Source: Hungatella sp. UBA7603 (GTDB lineage Bacteria > Bacillota > Clostridia > Lachnospirales > Lachnospiraceae). From it: a DNA stretch of 64,000 nucleotides. The position numbers and the translations under genes are program-made. The DNA lies in NCBI GenBank assembly GCA_002478865.1, contig DLJZ01000006.1:124001-188000 (forward strand), written 5' to 3'. Below the pieces are notes generated by a model that was given only the letters and a program-made list of their open reading frames with translations, searched no databases and was not told where the DNA came from. Of the stretch, positions 11,495-19,960 are shown in pieces. Within the stretch, counting starts at the first letter, position 1, and each line of letters opens with the position of its first letter.

Positions 11495-11523
11495 TTGACA
11501 TATGGGACGATATTCGTTAAAAT
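11495..11523 (+). promoter_or_regulatory. Promoter of rpsT
   Basis: TTGACA (11495-11500) and TAAAAT (11518-11523) are spaced by 17 bases. The predicted leader of about 85 bases ends in the GGAGGTG site of rpsT. Confidence 0.88.
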
Positions 11524-11613
11524 ATAAAGGTATGTTTACATTGAACTGTCCGTGTCCAGACTTTGATGCAAAACAAAGAATAATCATATAACAGTATATT
11601 GGAGGTGTACAGA

Positions 11614-11877
11614 TTGGCTAACATTAAATCTGCTAAAAAAAGAATCTTAGTTAACGAAACTAAGGCTGAAAGAAACAAAGCGATCAGATCCAAAGTGAAG
11701 ACATCTATTAAGAAGGTAGACGCTGCTATTATTGCCGGTGACAAGGCTGCTGCTCAGGCAACATTAATCAGCGCTATCACAGAGATTGACAAGGCTACAA
11801 CTAAAGGCGTATATCATAAGAACAACGCTTCCAGGAAAGTATCCAGAATCTCTAGAGCTGTTAACGCAATGGCTTAA
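11614..11877 (+). CDS. rpsT: 30S ribosomal protein S20
   Basis: S20 is a primary 16S rRNA binding protein of the small subunit. The sequence ANIKSAKKRILVNETKAERN and the C-terminal HKNNASRKVSRISRAVNAMA are typical. The start is the TTG at 11614, six bases after GGAGGTG; starting at the earlier TTG (11599) would translate the Shine-Dalgarno itself. This gives 87 residues, the normal length. In many Firmicutes holA lies next to rpsT; here the phage-tail cluster separates them. Confidence 0.97.
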   Translation: MANIKSAKKRILVNETKAERNKAIRSKVKTSIKKVDAAIIAGDKAAAQATLISAITEIDKATTKGVYHKNNASRKVSRISRAVNAMA

Positions 11878-11895
11878 TTCATAGAACAGAATTTT

Positions 11896-11931
11896 ATCCC
11901 ATTCGGTTTAACCCGCTGAGTGGGATTTTTT
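11896..11931 (+). terminator. Terminator of rpsT
   Basis: ATCCCA...TGGGAT forms a stem with an inner CGG/CCG pairing, followed directly by a run of six T residues. Confidence 0.85.
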
Positions 11932-11963
11932 GTTGCCTTTTTTGACAAAACAAGAAAGGCTAA

Positions 11964-12020
11964 TGCCTGATATGAGAACAGCCCCCTGTCAAATGGCAGG
12001 GGGCTGTTCTCATACTGGCA
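11964..12020. repeat. Long near-perfect palindrome at the edge of the tail cluster
   Basis: An 18-bp perfect stem (11971-11988 with 11997-12014; arm TATGAGAACAGCCCCCTG) has an 8-base loop and is extended by an outer TGCC/GGCA pairing. Neither side has a T-run, so it is not a standard terminator. It separates rpsT from the convergent amidase gene. Confidence 0.8.
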
Positions 12021-12050
12021 CTAGCTGTTTAAACTGTTTATATACATTTT

Positions 12051-12881
12051 TTATACAATTTTTAATGCACCTTTGTCATCAGTGCTAAGCGTCATAGTTC
12101 CTTCCGACATGTTGCCGTCTTTGTTCGCCCGGTATAGCTCTTCTTTCCAGACGATCCACTGGTCCTTTGCCATGGAACCATCACTTGTTAAGAAATACCA
12201 TTTTCCATCGGAGCCGGTTTTCCAGGTATCTTTTACCATATACCCAGCTCCATCAAACCAATACCACTTCTCTCCGTCTTTGTACCAGTCATTTTTCACA
12301 AGATTCCCGGTATCTCCTAGATAAAACTTCCAACCACTTTCATCTTCTACCCAGCCTGACTTTATCTCGGCTGCAGTTACCAGACTATCTTTAAAATCCT
12401 GCCAGGTATGCTTGGTATGGTTATAGACATAAGGATTGGGGCAGATTTTTCCTGTAACATCGTAGTGACGGATGACATGATCTTCTTTGATGCCGTATTG
12501 TTCCATGAGGGTCTTAGTCAGCTTCTTAGCTTCTCTTACTGTTATCTCTTCAAAGTACCAATCCCGGCTGGTATCAGTCTGAGAACCTTTGTTTCTAACA
12601 CATAGCTCGATTCCCAGGCTGTTGGTATTACGGCATTCTGGATGCTTGTAGGTTTTGGCGCCGCAGTGCCATGCGATGTTTTTGTCTTCTACGGACTGCC
12701 AGATCTCACCGTTAAAGCCAACAAAGTAATGGGCACTGGCACCAACATATTGAGATGCGTAATATTTACAGTTGGCTTCCGCTCCACCCAGAGCGCCTAC
12801 ATAATGAATTACAATATATTTGATACGGCTAAGTTCGCCGTTTGTATAGTTATATGGCGTTAATAATTGATGGATTTCCAT
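12051..12881 (-). CDS. N-acetylmuramoyl-L-alanine amidase with cell-wall-binding repeats (endolysin)
   Basis: The 276-residue endolysin should cut the amide between muramic acid and the stem peptide to open the cell. The N-terminal Amidase_2/PGRP domain (about 10-165) shows zinc-ligand motifs: His in IVIHYVGA, His in VIRHYDVTGK, and the Cys of ICPNP. The C-terminal half has Trp/Tyr/Gly-rich repeats of choline-binding style (KNDWYKDGEKWYWFDGAGYM, DTWKTGSDGKWYFLTSDGSM). The ATG at 12881 has GGAAGGAA six bases upstream; the longer ORF adds 29 residues that belong to the upstream small gene in another frame. It closes the tail cluster, one base after the 51-residue ORF. Confidence 0.92.
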   Translation of the reverse strand: MEIHQLLTPYNYTNGELSRIKYIVIHYVGALGGAEANCKYYASQYVGASAHYFVGFNGEIWQSVEDKNIAWHCGAKTYKHPECRNTNSLGIELCVRNKGSQTDTSRDWYFEEITVREAKKLTKTLMEQYGIKEDHVIRHYDVTGKICPNPYVYNHTKHTWQDFKDSLVTAAEIKSGWVEDESGWKFYLGDTGNLVKNDWYKDGEKWYWFDGAGYMVKDTWKTGSDGKWYFLTSDGSMAKDQWIVWKEELYRANKDGNMSEGTMTLSTDDKGALKIV

Positions 12882-12882
12882 A

Positions 12883-13038
12883 TTAGATTCCTTCCCTTCC
12901 GCCGAAAAATCCCATATCATCCGGGTCAAAGGATTCCCGGAAACGCTCGATTTCCGTGTAATCGGCATCGTTTAGGTTTTCCTGGATTCCTATGAGCTCC
13001 AGATGCGGCATATCCTTCGTTGCTTCGCTTTTTACCAT
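12883..13038 (-). CDS. Small acidic protein (51 residues) in the lysis module
   Basis: A short ORF with a good GGTGAGAGGT site ahead of its ATG. The protein begins MVKSEATKDMPHLELIG and ends DDMGFFGGREGI; it is acidic, has no membrane segment and no motif I recognise. Its stop codon ends one base before the amidase ATG, so the two are very likely coupled. About 200 bases separate it from the holin gene; these hold only a TGTCCC/GGGACA hairpin (13100-13121). Similar short ORFs are common between holin and endolysin in clostridial phages, but no function can be given. Confidence 0.6.
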   Translation of the reverse strand: MVKSEATKDMPHLELIGIQENLNDADYTEIERFRESFDPDDMGFFGGREGI

Positions 13039-13238
13039 ACCTCTCACCTTGTCCTTTCTATACTATTACAATTTTATGATATGAAAGTGAAAGGTAGAAT
13101 GTCCCGGGTGGAAATGGGACAAATTGTTTTGTGGATGCGCTTTTCATATGTGGGGAAATTGGGGGGTGAAAAGAGTCGGTTTGAGGTTATGGTATTTGCG
13201 ATGGTATTTGTAATTTACCTGTGATGTTATTTGTAATA

Positions 13239-13658
13239 TTATTTGATTGGTTCTGATTTCTGATTTAAGATATCGATTGCCTTTGTTAATACGGCCGGGA
13301 GCGGTATGCCCATTAGTCCAGCGTTTTCTACGATGGATATTAACTCGTTTGCCATAAAACCAATGACGACGGTATCTCTTATGTAGCTTGTCCCGATGGA
13401 TAAGTCCAGACGGTGGGCGATTAGGACAAAGAGAAGAGTCATGCTCTTTCTACATAGTCCCTTCCAGCCGGCTCTTGATTCTAAGGCACCAGTTTCAGTT
13501 TTGCTGCTGTTTTTGAAAATTCCGGCGACTGCTAGGCCGGAGAAAAAATCGATGCCCATAAAAAGAATTAATGTTGCGATACCTGTATCCCACCCTCCGA
13601 ATAGTGATGCTATGATGCTGCCGATGATGCCTGTGGATGTGCATAATATGTTTTTCAT
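13239..13658 (-). CDS. Phage holin, TcdE/Cph1 family
   Basis: The 139-residue membrane protein should make the lesion through which the amidase leaves the cytoplasm. Hydrophobic segments lie at about 8-25, 27-45, 73-85 and 95-110. Family features include MGIDFFSGLAVAG, the basic loop with Lys/Arg ahead of the third segment, and NELISIVENAGLMGIPLP near the C-terminus, typical of the TcdE-like holin family 4. It lies between the tail fibre gene and the lysis amidase. Confidence 0.9.
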   Translation of the reverse strand: MKNILCTSTGIIGSIIASLFGGWDTGIATLILFMGIDFFSGLAVAGIFKNSSKTETGALESRAGWKGLCRKSMTLLFVLIAHRLDLSIGTSYIRDTVVIGFMANELISIVENAGLMGIPLPAVLTKAIDILNQKSEPIK

Positions 13659-13848
13659 TTTTTTACCTTATACTTTCTTTTGATATTTTTGTCTGGTAGT
13701 TTTCTGGATATCATCCGCTTTGATCCGTTAACCATTACTATGATTTCCCAGCTTAAATTCCATTACTTGGAAGTGTAAAGTTTTTTTATTTTTCACTTAT
13801 GCTCTTCTTACATTAAACATTGTTTTCATTCTAGTAGAACCTCCTACT

Positions 13849-15993
13849 CTATGAATTTGTTAAATATGTTACATTAAAGTAAAAAGAGTCATTTGTTAAT
13901 ATATTACGATTAAAAACAATACTTATGGTATCGCGTTCTATATAGCATGCTTGTATAGCGTCTTGACGATGAACAGAAACGGGCACTGCTGAAAATGCTG
14001 TTGTTGGAAAGCCTCTTACATAGTAAGCTTGCCCCGCTGCAAGGTCGGTGGTAACTCCAACCCTTAGCTGTATTGTTATCATTGCTGGTCCGTTCAAGTT
14101 GCCATGTCGTACATATCCACCGGTAATTGTTCCCCAAGTACAAGATAATCCCGGAGCCATAAGACCGGATATTTGTGTACCGTTCTCTAAAACAAATTGT
14201 CCGCCACTGTTTGTTCCATATTGCCACGCTCCAGTTGGTTGATTTCCTACAAGGTGCACAATTGAACCATTAGTGGCAGCTATACCATTATCAGTACCAA
14301 AAGAACCATTGGACCATTCAGTAGACATTATATGACTCATATAAGCTGCAATCATACCCCACTTTTTATTTTTGGTCTTGCAACTATCTATTCTTCCCAC
14401 ACAAGCTTCAAAATAGAAGCCTGAATCAGATGTTGTTAGGGATTGACAATACCACACAACTATATCTGAACATTCGGAGGCTTTTACTCCTGGTTCATCC
14501 GTACGTGTTAAATTTAATCCTGCAAGTGTAATTCTTGCAGTACAACATCCACAGACAAATCCCGTTACATTACAAGTAGTATTTAAAGTTGTCCAATTCC
14601 CATAACGTGCAATCGAAAGTATACCGTTATGAAATCCTTGGATATACACAATCTCACCATAAGTTCCATCATAGACTGCAATACTAACAGCAAACCCTCC
14701 CAAATCCTTAGGTAACGCATTAACTGCATGTTGTATAGTTTTAAATGGTTTGGTAGAGGTGCCATCACCAGTAACATCGCTTCCCGTTGTAGAAACGTAT
14801 AAATTGGTATTAGATTGTAGTGTTCCAATGACTGCGCCATATTGATTTATGATTTCTCCTCCGGTATTGATTTTGCTATATTCGTCTCCTGAAATTTTAG
14901 TTCCATTCTGAGTAATTCTACCACCTGAAGTGGCTATAATCACAGATGAATTATTTACACCTATACAATTTGATATATATGCGTTAGAATCATCAACATG
15001 TACAGCATGTAAGTGATTTGATATTTCGCTATCCATTACATTAACTGAACTTCTCCCAGTAAGAAACACTGCTGTTAAACCACTTTTATAATTCTCAACA
15101 ATTTTCACATGATCTAGCCGAACTAAAACTCGACCGTCTATTCTTATCGGCTCGTATAACGCACCACTACTTTCTTGAACCTCAATCATTCGTATACTGT
15201 TTATGTGTATATAGGCTGTTGAATGAAACAATCTAAAGGAAGACACTATACAGCTATCCGAAATAACATTAACTCTATCTTTAGGTCTTATATAGATGTT
15301 TCCACTATGAAAACCATTCACAAGTACATTTTCAGGATATGTTCCATCTGCAATTAAAATATTAGCAGTAAAACCGCCCAAGTCCTTTGGTAGTACATCT
15401 AATGCATGCTGTATGGTTTTAAATGGTTTTTCAATTGTACCGTCTCCATCAGTATCACTGCCTGTGGTGTCCACGTACACCATTACGTCGGCATCAAGTG
15501 GCTTTGTGTCCTCTACGTACTTTTTAACCTTGCCCATGAAGACCTTTGCCGTCTCTCCAGAAACCGGGATAGGATATTTTGAATCAATGGATTCCAATGT
15601 CTCAATGACGGTTTCAGATATATCCCCCCCAGAAGCCCCCACCTTCCCATTCCAGCTAATCTTCTCCGCATCACTAACAAACCGATGCGCCGCATCTGTC
15701 ATAACATCTTTCGCATTACCTGAAAACGCAATGTCTTTCATCTCAGTGAACCATTTTTTGATCTTCCCAAAAGTAGATGCTAATGTCTCCCCAGACTCAA
15801 TATTCTCTCTTAAAATCTCCTGTTCGAATTCAGTGACTGCCTCTGAAGCATCCCCATTCTTATCTAGCTTCTTTTGATCCATTTCCGTCAGGGAATCATC
15901 CAATATATCCATGGCTTTGTTATACTCTGATATGTCGTAAAAATCATCTGCCTCTGGCTTTGGAAACTTATAATTGTTTGTTTTATTTGCCAC
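13849..15993 (-). CDS. Tail fibre/tailspike with duplicated parallel beta-helix modules
   Basis: The 714-residue protein is the likely receptor-binding protein of the tail particle. Residues 1-170 look like a baseplate-attachment region (DFYDISEYNKAMDILDDSL, then AAHRFVSDAEKISWNGKVGA, a phrase common in clostridial tail fibres). Two modules follow, each beginning with nearly the same text: YVDTTGSDTDGDGT and YVSTTGSDVTGDGT, each followed by KPFKTIQHA, then LPKDLGGF, as in DUF1565/pectin-lyase-like beta helices. The GTG at 15993 is chosen because GAGGTG lies seven bases upstream; the gene overlaps the preceding baseplate gene by 11 bases. Confidence 0.85.
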   Translation of the reverse strand: MANKTNNYKFPKPEADDFYDISEYNKAMDILDDSLTEMDQKKLDKNGDASEAVTEFEQEILRENIESGETLASTFGKIKKWFTEMKDIAFSGNAKDVMTDAAHRFVSDAEKISWNGKVGASGGDISETVIETLESIDSKYPIPVSGETAKVFMGKVKKYVEDTKPLDADVMVYVDTTGSDTDGDGTIEKPFKTIQHALDVLPKDLGGFTANILIADGTYPENVLVNGFHSGNIYIRPKDRVNVISDSCIVSSFRLFHSTAYIHINSIRMIEVQESSGALYEPIRIDGRVLVRLDHVKIVENYKSGLTAVFLTGRSSVNVMDSEISNHLHAVHVDDSNAYISNCIGVNNSSVIIATSGGRITQNGTKISGDEYSKINTGGEIINQYGAVIGTLQSNTNLYVSTTGSDVTGDGTSTKPFKTIQHAVNALPKDLGGFAVSIAVYDGTYGEIVYIQGFHNGILSIARYGNWTTLNTTCNVTGFVCGCCTARITLAGLNLTRTDEPGVKASECSDIVVWYCQSLTTSDSGFYFEACVGRIDSCKTKNKKWGMIAAYMSHIMSTEWSNGSFGTDNGIAATNGSIVHLVGNQPTGAWQYGTNSGGQFVLENGTQISGLMAPGLSCTWGTITGGYVRHGNLNGPAMITIQLRVGVTTDLAAGQAYYVRGFPTTAFSAVPVSVHRQDAIQACYIERDTISIVFNRNILTNDSFYFNVTYLTNS

Positions 15994-16552
15994 TGATAAG
16001 CACCTCATTTCTAATATGCCTGTGACTCCAGGCTCCTAATTGTTTGTGTTTGAATCCGCTGAGTAAATGATGCTGGTTATAGAGGAGATCTAGATCAATT
16101 ATCATATTGCATGGTACGAATTCCTCTAACATTTTCTTCACTTCGTTTAGATTCCGTTTGCTTTTCAATGCGACCTTTACAATGACCTTTTTATTCGGAT
16201 CAATATCCAGCGTATATCCATCTTCTCCGCATAACACAGCTAGCCTTTGTCTTAATGTCACTTTGGTATAAGGGATGATCCGGTTCCATTTGGATAAGAC
16301 CTTAAATCTACGGTCTGCCAACGTATCTTTGGAAGATGCCTGTAAATGCAGCATTTGCTCGTATCGGCGAATGTTATCTAAATCTGAACTCATTATGAAT
16401 TGATTGTCAAACAACACCTCAGTTTCATCTTCCATGCGCTGTATCTCTGACTGCATCACTTCTTGAATGGTTTTTATCTCTTCATATTCCTTAAGAAAGT
16501 CTGGAATATAGGATAATAAATTAACCTCTCGAATCAATTTCAGCCCCCCCAT
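15983..16552 (-). CDS. Baseplate protein, XkdU/YmfQ (Mu gp48-like, DUF2313)
   Basis: In PBSX-like and Mu-like contractile tails this small protein joins the baseplate wedge to the fibre. The segment LLSYIPDFLKEYEEIKTIQEV and the following DLDNIRRYEQMLHL...LADRRFKVLSKW match the family pattern, as does the position between the J-like wedge protein and the fibre. It overlaps both neighbours. The ATG at 16552 lacks a clear Shine-Dalgarno; a TTG at 16537 after GGGGGG is an alternative start. Confidence 0.82.
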   Translation of the reverse strand: MGGLKLIREVNLLSYIPDFLKEYEEIKTIQEVMQSEIQRMEDETEVLFDNQFIMSSDLDNIRRYEQMLHLQASSKDTLADRRFKVLSKWNRIIPYTKVTLRQRLAVLCGEDGYTLDIDPNKKVIVKVALKSKRNLNEVKKMLEEFVPCNMIIDLDLLYNQHHLLSGFKHKQLGAWSHRHIRNEVLISGK

Positions 16553-17600
16553 ACACTGGAATCTGATACTGGTTTAATTCCAGATTTTCTGGTGCACCGT
16601 TAATAAGAGTATTTTTTATATCATAAATTCCCTCCAGTGCTAGTATTCTGGCTTCCATCTGAGAGATTCTTATAATGCATCCCCGTTCTCCAAGACCTTC
16701 CCAAGAGGTCCTGAGCTCTTTCAAATATGATTCTGCTGCCTCTTGTATCAGTGTTTTAAGAGTTTCTTCCTCATATCCATTCTCATACTCCAAAGCGCAG
16801 GTTATCCCTACCTCTACTTCCTCAGCCGTATCTACCGTTACTACGTGGTCAATTGGAGCTAGTCCATCCCCTTTTCCACTGCCAGATGGATCTATGGTTT
16901 CCTGCACCGTTTGTATCAGCAGATCTGACGCTTTGTTATAATTGGAATCCAAAATTGTCAGCTTTACGGTGGAAGGTCCATTCCATGCTCTTGTAATCTT
17001 TGTGGCTCCCACCCCAGGAATTCCATTTGTTTTGATTAAATAGTCTTTTCGATTTCCACTGAATGTTTTTTCGGTAAAGGAGCTCATGTAAATCTTTCGA
17101 AAGGTTTCTGTATCCTCTTCATTTTCTCCTGGAATCAGTAGATCGGTAATCTCCATAGAGGTAAGTCCTGAAATACTTTCAATGGGAATTAAGCGTCCTG
17201 TCTGCCTGTTGCCAGCCGTTCCTGCTGTTTCACAGCTTAGCTGATATATGCCATCTCCCACTATTTTAATCACCGTATAGTAATAGACTCCCAGGCGAAA
17301 GCGCTGCCCTGGCATAATAACAACCTCTGACGGCGTGGCTTTCGCCTTTATAACTGCATTGGTAGCGGGACTTGGCTCCATCCCTCTCTCTGCGGCTCTG
17401 CGAATTAAGTTTTCTCTGGAAGCAGTCTGGGCAAATGTTTCTTTTAAAATAGTATCGAACTCTATGTACATCACCTGCATTTCTGCCGCAGCTGCGGAAA
17501 TCGCTGTGTAAATGAGAGAGCCTTCTCTTTGATCAAGACCTTTTGGAACCCGGTTTAACATCCGGCTCATGATGGTTTCATAAGTCATATCCTCATACAT
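16521..17600 (-). CDS. Baseplate J-like wedge protein, XkdT (Mu gp47-like)
   Basis: The 359-residue baseplate wedge protein forms the ring that triggers sheath contraction. N-terminal QREGSLIYTAISAAAAEMQ, then ASRENLIRRAAERGMEPSPA and PGQRFRLGVYYYTV, are characteristic of the gp47/J family. Its ATG overlaps the stop of the preceding xkdS-like gene (TAATG). Confidence 0.92.
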   Translation of the reverse strand: MYEDMTYETIMSRMLNRVPKGLDQREGSLIYTAISAAAAEMQVMYIEFDTILKETFAQTASRENLIRRAAERGMEPSPATNAVIKAKATPSEVVIMPGQRFRLGVYYYTVIKIVGDGIYQLSCETAGTAGNRQTGRLIPIESISGLTSMEITDLLIPGENEEDTETFRKIYMSSFTEKTFSGNRKDYLIKTNGIPGVGATKITRAWNGPSTVKLTILDSNYNKASDLLIQTVQETIDPSGSGKGDGLAPIDHVVTVDTAEEVEVGITCALEYENGYEEETLKTLIQEAAESYLKELRTSWEGLGERGCIIRISQMEARILALEGIYDIKNTLINGAPENLELNQYQIPVYGGAEIDSRG

Positions 17601-18001
17601 TAAATACTCACCTCTTTCTCTGCCTCAATCTCCCCCCATTGGGTATGCACTTTAAATGTTACATGGAGCTTTCGTTCCACCAAATCAAAAGAAAAGGAGT
17701 CCACCTCTGAGATTCTGTCATCCTGCTTCAAAGCTTCCCTGATTCTCTTTTTTATTTTAGCTTTGACTAGCCCTGTTGACTTGCCAAATAAATCCTTTAG
17801 CTCTGAACCATAGTTCCAGCTATAAATCAGCCATTCAAATCGTTCTGTATTCAAAATACAGTATACTGATTGTTTCACCGCTTCCAGACCATCTACCATA
17901 TCAATGATTCTTTTATTTTCTACGTCCAATCTATATGTATTTGAAGGTTTCTGAACTATTTTTAAATTCTTTCGTAAAATTTCACTTGTTTTCGGAAGCA
18001 T
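17600..18001 (-). CDS. Baseplate protein XkdS-like (gp25/DUF2634)
   Basis: The 133-residue protein belongs to the gp25-like baseplate group, which seeds sheath assembly. FEWLIYSWNYGSELKDLFGK is the characteristic segment. It lies 15 bases after the xkdR-like gene and overlaps the wedge gene by one base. Its place between DUF2577 and the J-like gene is the standard PBSX order. Confidence 0.85.
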   Translation of the reverse strand: MLPKTSEILRKNLKIVQKPSNTYRLDVENKRIIDMVDGLEAVKQSVYCILNTERFEWLIYSWNYGSELKDLFGKSTGLVKAKIKKRIREALKQDDRISEVDSFSFDLVERKLHVTFKVHTQWGEIEAEKEVSI

Positions 18002-18016
18002 AAAGTTCCTCCTTTC

Positions 18017-18331
18017 CTACCAAGTGCCAATGACTACATACTGCTGCCCGCCTCGTTTTTGAAGAAGAAGCACTCTTTTCCCCATTTTCACTTCTCCTTT
18101 TACCTGAACCGTTACTTCTCCCAATCCTGGGATATTCATGATCCGATTATGATCTTTTAATTGTTCTGGTACCAGAATCTGGGATTGGAACAAAACGATT
18201 TTATCACTTAACTGGATTTCAACTGGATTTTCTCTCACCACTGTACCAGGTATTACATCACATGGATCTCCTGCTTCCATAGCCTGAATCACAATCCTTT
18301 TTATATTTTCTATCCATTCCACATCAGCCAA
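18017..18331 (-). CDS. XkdR-like baseplate protein (DUF2577)
   Basis: The 104-residue protein is of the DUF2577 family; a small beta-rich protein at this place is thought to serve the hub or spike. It ends in LLLQKRGGQQYVVIGTW, a common ending of the family. The start is a TTG at 18331 with AAAGGAGC eight bases upstream. It overlaps the hub gene by 8 bases. Confidence 0.8.
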   Translation of the reverse strand: MADVEWIENIKRIVIQAMEAGDPCDVIPGTVVRENPVEIQLSDKIVLFQSQILVPEQLKDHNRIMNIPGLGEVTVQVKGEVKMGKRVLLLQKRGGQQYVVIGTW

Positions 18332-19280
18332 AGATATTTGCTCCTTTCAATGTTAAATCCATGGTATGAGTTCCAGTTTCAATTTTGTGGGTTACGGATT
18401 CAACCAATAAATAGTTTTCTAGAACAGTATCTTTTGTATCCAAAATTACTGGAAGAATACAGCCTGCGCGAACCCGGATATCACCGAAGGCATCCTTAAT
18501 GGATAAGCTTTTAGATGGACGGTTGTAAATGCTTAAATAATTATCCGCAATGGACTGTCCGTCGACCCCCTCATCAATGGATTCATCTTTTTGTAAAATA
18601 CCCCATTTATTTATATTTTCTGAACTCTTCGTTAAAAATACTTCTCGTTTTTTTGTGTTCTTATCTTCTCGATATAGTTTGATCTGATTGTAGGTGTTAC
18701 TGTCAATGCTGATCTTATAGTCATAGTCAAGGGCAGTTTCGTTATCAATCACTACATCTAGCTTCATATTCTCTGCATCTTTTAAGGTCAGCTTTCCTGC
18801 ATTGTCGTAAAAAACAAATATCTTCTTTTTATGCATCATAGCTATGTCCATATTGGTGGTGATAATATCAAATAGAGTCTTGTCCTTCTCATTTCTGATA
18901 ATCTTTTCCCCTGTGTCTTCCAGCTCCCCAACCTCAAGGTTATAATCTCCAGCTATCATTTTGATGACTTCACCAGCGGTTAAATCAACATAGTTATAGC
19001 TGTCTTTATTTTTTAGATATCGTAGCTGATCATAGGCGCTTACCTTTACCAGACCGTCACTGTTCCAACTTCTTTCAAATATGAATCCAAAGAAAACAGG
19101 AGTCCCATTTACATCCAGTCGGAGGGCATTGCCCTCCTCAATTTTTAGGATGTCATCAGGGATCAGGGTAAACGTGCATTTTCCAGGCTGACCTTTGCGC
19201 TGCGTCTCCCAGGTGATACTCCCCTGGACTACTGGTTCGTAGACGGTCTCACCATTTTGAATGTATAAATGTGCTTCCAC
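18324..19280 (-). CDS. XkdQ-like baseplate hub protein
   Basis: The 318-residue protein matches the XkdQ/late-control-D-like hub that closes the tail tube. The N-terminal EPVVQGSITWETQRKGQPGK and YDQLRYLKNKDSYNYVDLTA are typical, as is the C-terminal MDLTLKGANIFG. The start is a GTG after AAGGAGGGG. It lies 14 bases after the LysM protein. Confidence 0.85.
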   Translation of the reverse strand: MEAHLYIQNGETVYEPVVQGSITWETQRKGQPGKCTFTLIPDDILKIEEGNALRLDVNGTPVFFGFIFERSWNSDGLVKVSAYDQLRYLKNKDSYNYVDLTAGEVIKMIAGDYNLEVGELEDTGEKIIRNEKDKTLFDIITTNMDIAMMHKKKIFVFYDNAGKLTLKDAENMKLDVVIDNETALDYDYKISIDSNTYNQIKLYREDKNTKKREVFLTKSSENINKWGILQKDESIDEGVDGQSIADNYLSIYNRPSKSLSIKDAFGDIRVRAGCILPVILDTKDTVLENYLLVESVTHKIETGTHTMDLTLKGANIFG

Positions 19281-19294
19281 GGTTCCCCTCCTTA

Positions 19295-19960
19295 CTATGG
19301 CAATGTGAGAATCTGTCCTGGGTAAATAAGATTGGGATTTTTTATCTTGTCCTTATTTAATTGGTGAATCTCCTGCCATCGGCTTCCATTACCAAGCTGT
19401 TTTTTGGCAATAGACCAAAGGCAATCGCCCTTTACTACGGTATAATTCTTCTCCTGGGGTGGTTCCCCCAAGCGCTCGGCTTCTGGCTGCTCTGCCTGAG
19501 CCTCCCCATTTTCTTTTAGGATAAAATTCATGATAAGCGTCCCGTAATGTCTGTACTCTTTCATGGTAAGTGATACAAGAAGATCGAGGCCCTGACTAAC
19601 ATCGTCTGACACCTTATAGTCTTCCAGGGTGACATCCATACTTGTATCAAACAGGCTGTCTCCTCCAAATCCTTCACGGACTACGGTAAATTCAAAGGGT
19701 TTTTTGCCCTTTTTTAAAGCCTCTAGTTTTCCCAGGAAATCTTCTGCATTTTCAATACTCCCATCCCATACGGCGGATGGATAATCCATTTGGGGAATCG
19801 TTACATCAATACTAATATCTGCTAGACCTGCAGGCTTTAAGAGATTGATTTCTTCTCCATTTATCAGGTTTGCCGTCTTATTTTGTCCACTGTATTTTAC
19901 GGGGATCTTTTCTGGCGGTAATGGGAGCAGCATGTCATCTATGTATACTTCATAGGCCAT
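19295..19960 (-). CDS. XkdP-like tail protein with a LysM domain
   Basis: The 221-residue protein has a conserved N-terminal tail domain (YEVYIDDMLLPLPPEKIPVK) and a C-terminal LysM module (about 170-221: NYTVVKGDCLWSIAKKQLG, NPNLIYPGQILTLP). In PBSX-like tails it links the tape measure or tube to the baseplate and may touch peptidoglycan. Its ATG overlaps the tape measure stop (TAATG). Confidence 0.9.
   Translation of the reverse strand: MAYEVYIDDMLLPLPPEKIPVKYSGQNKTANLINGEEINLLKPAGLADISIDVTIPQMDYPSAVWDGSIENAEDFLGKLEALKKGKKPFEFTVVREGFGGDSLFDTSMDVTLEDYKVSDDVSQGLDLLVSLTMKEYRHYGTLIMNFILKENGEAQAEQPEAERLGEPPQEKNYTVVKGDCLWSIAKKQLGNGSRWQEIHQLNKDKIKNPNLIYPGQILTLP

Noticed and set aside
13003..13224. 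73-codon plus-strand frame between holin and amidase genes
   Set aside because: It overlaps the well-supported 51-residue gene on the other strand, lacks a ribosome site and has no family features.
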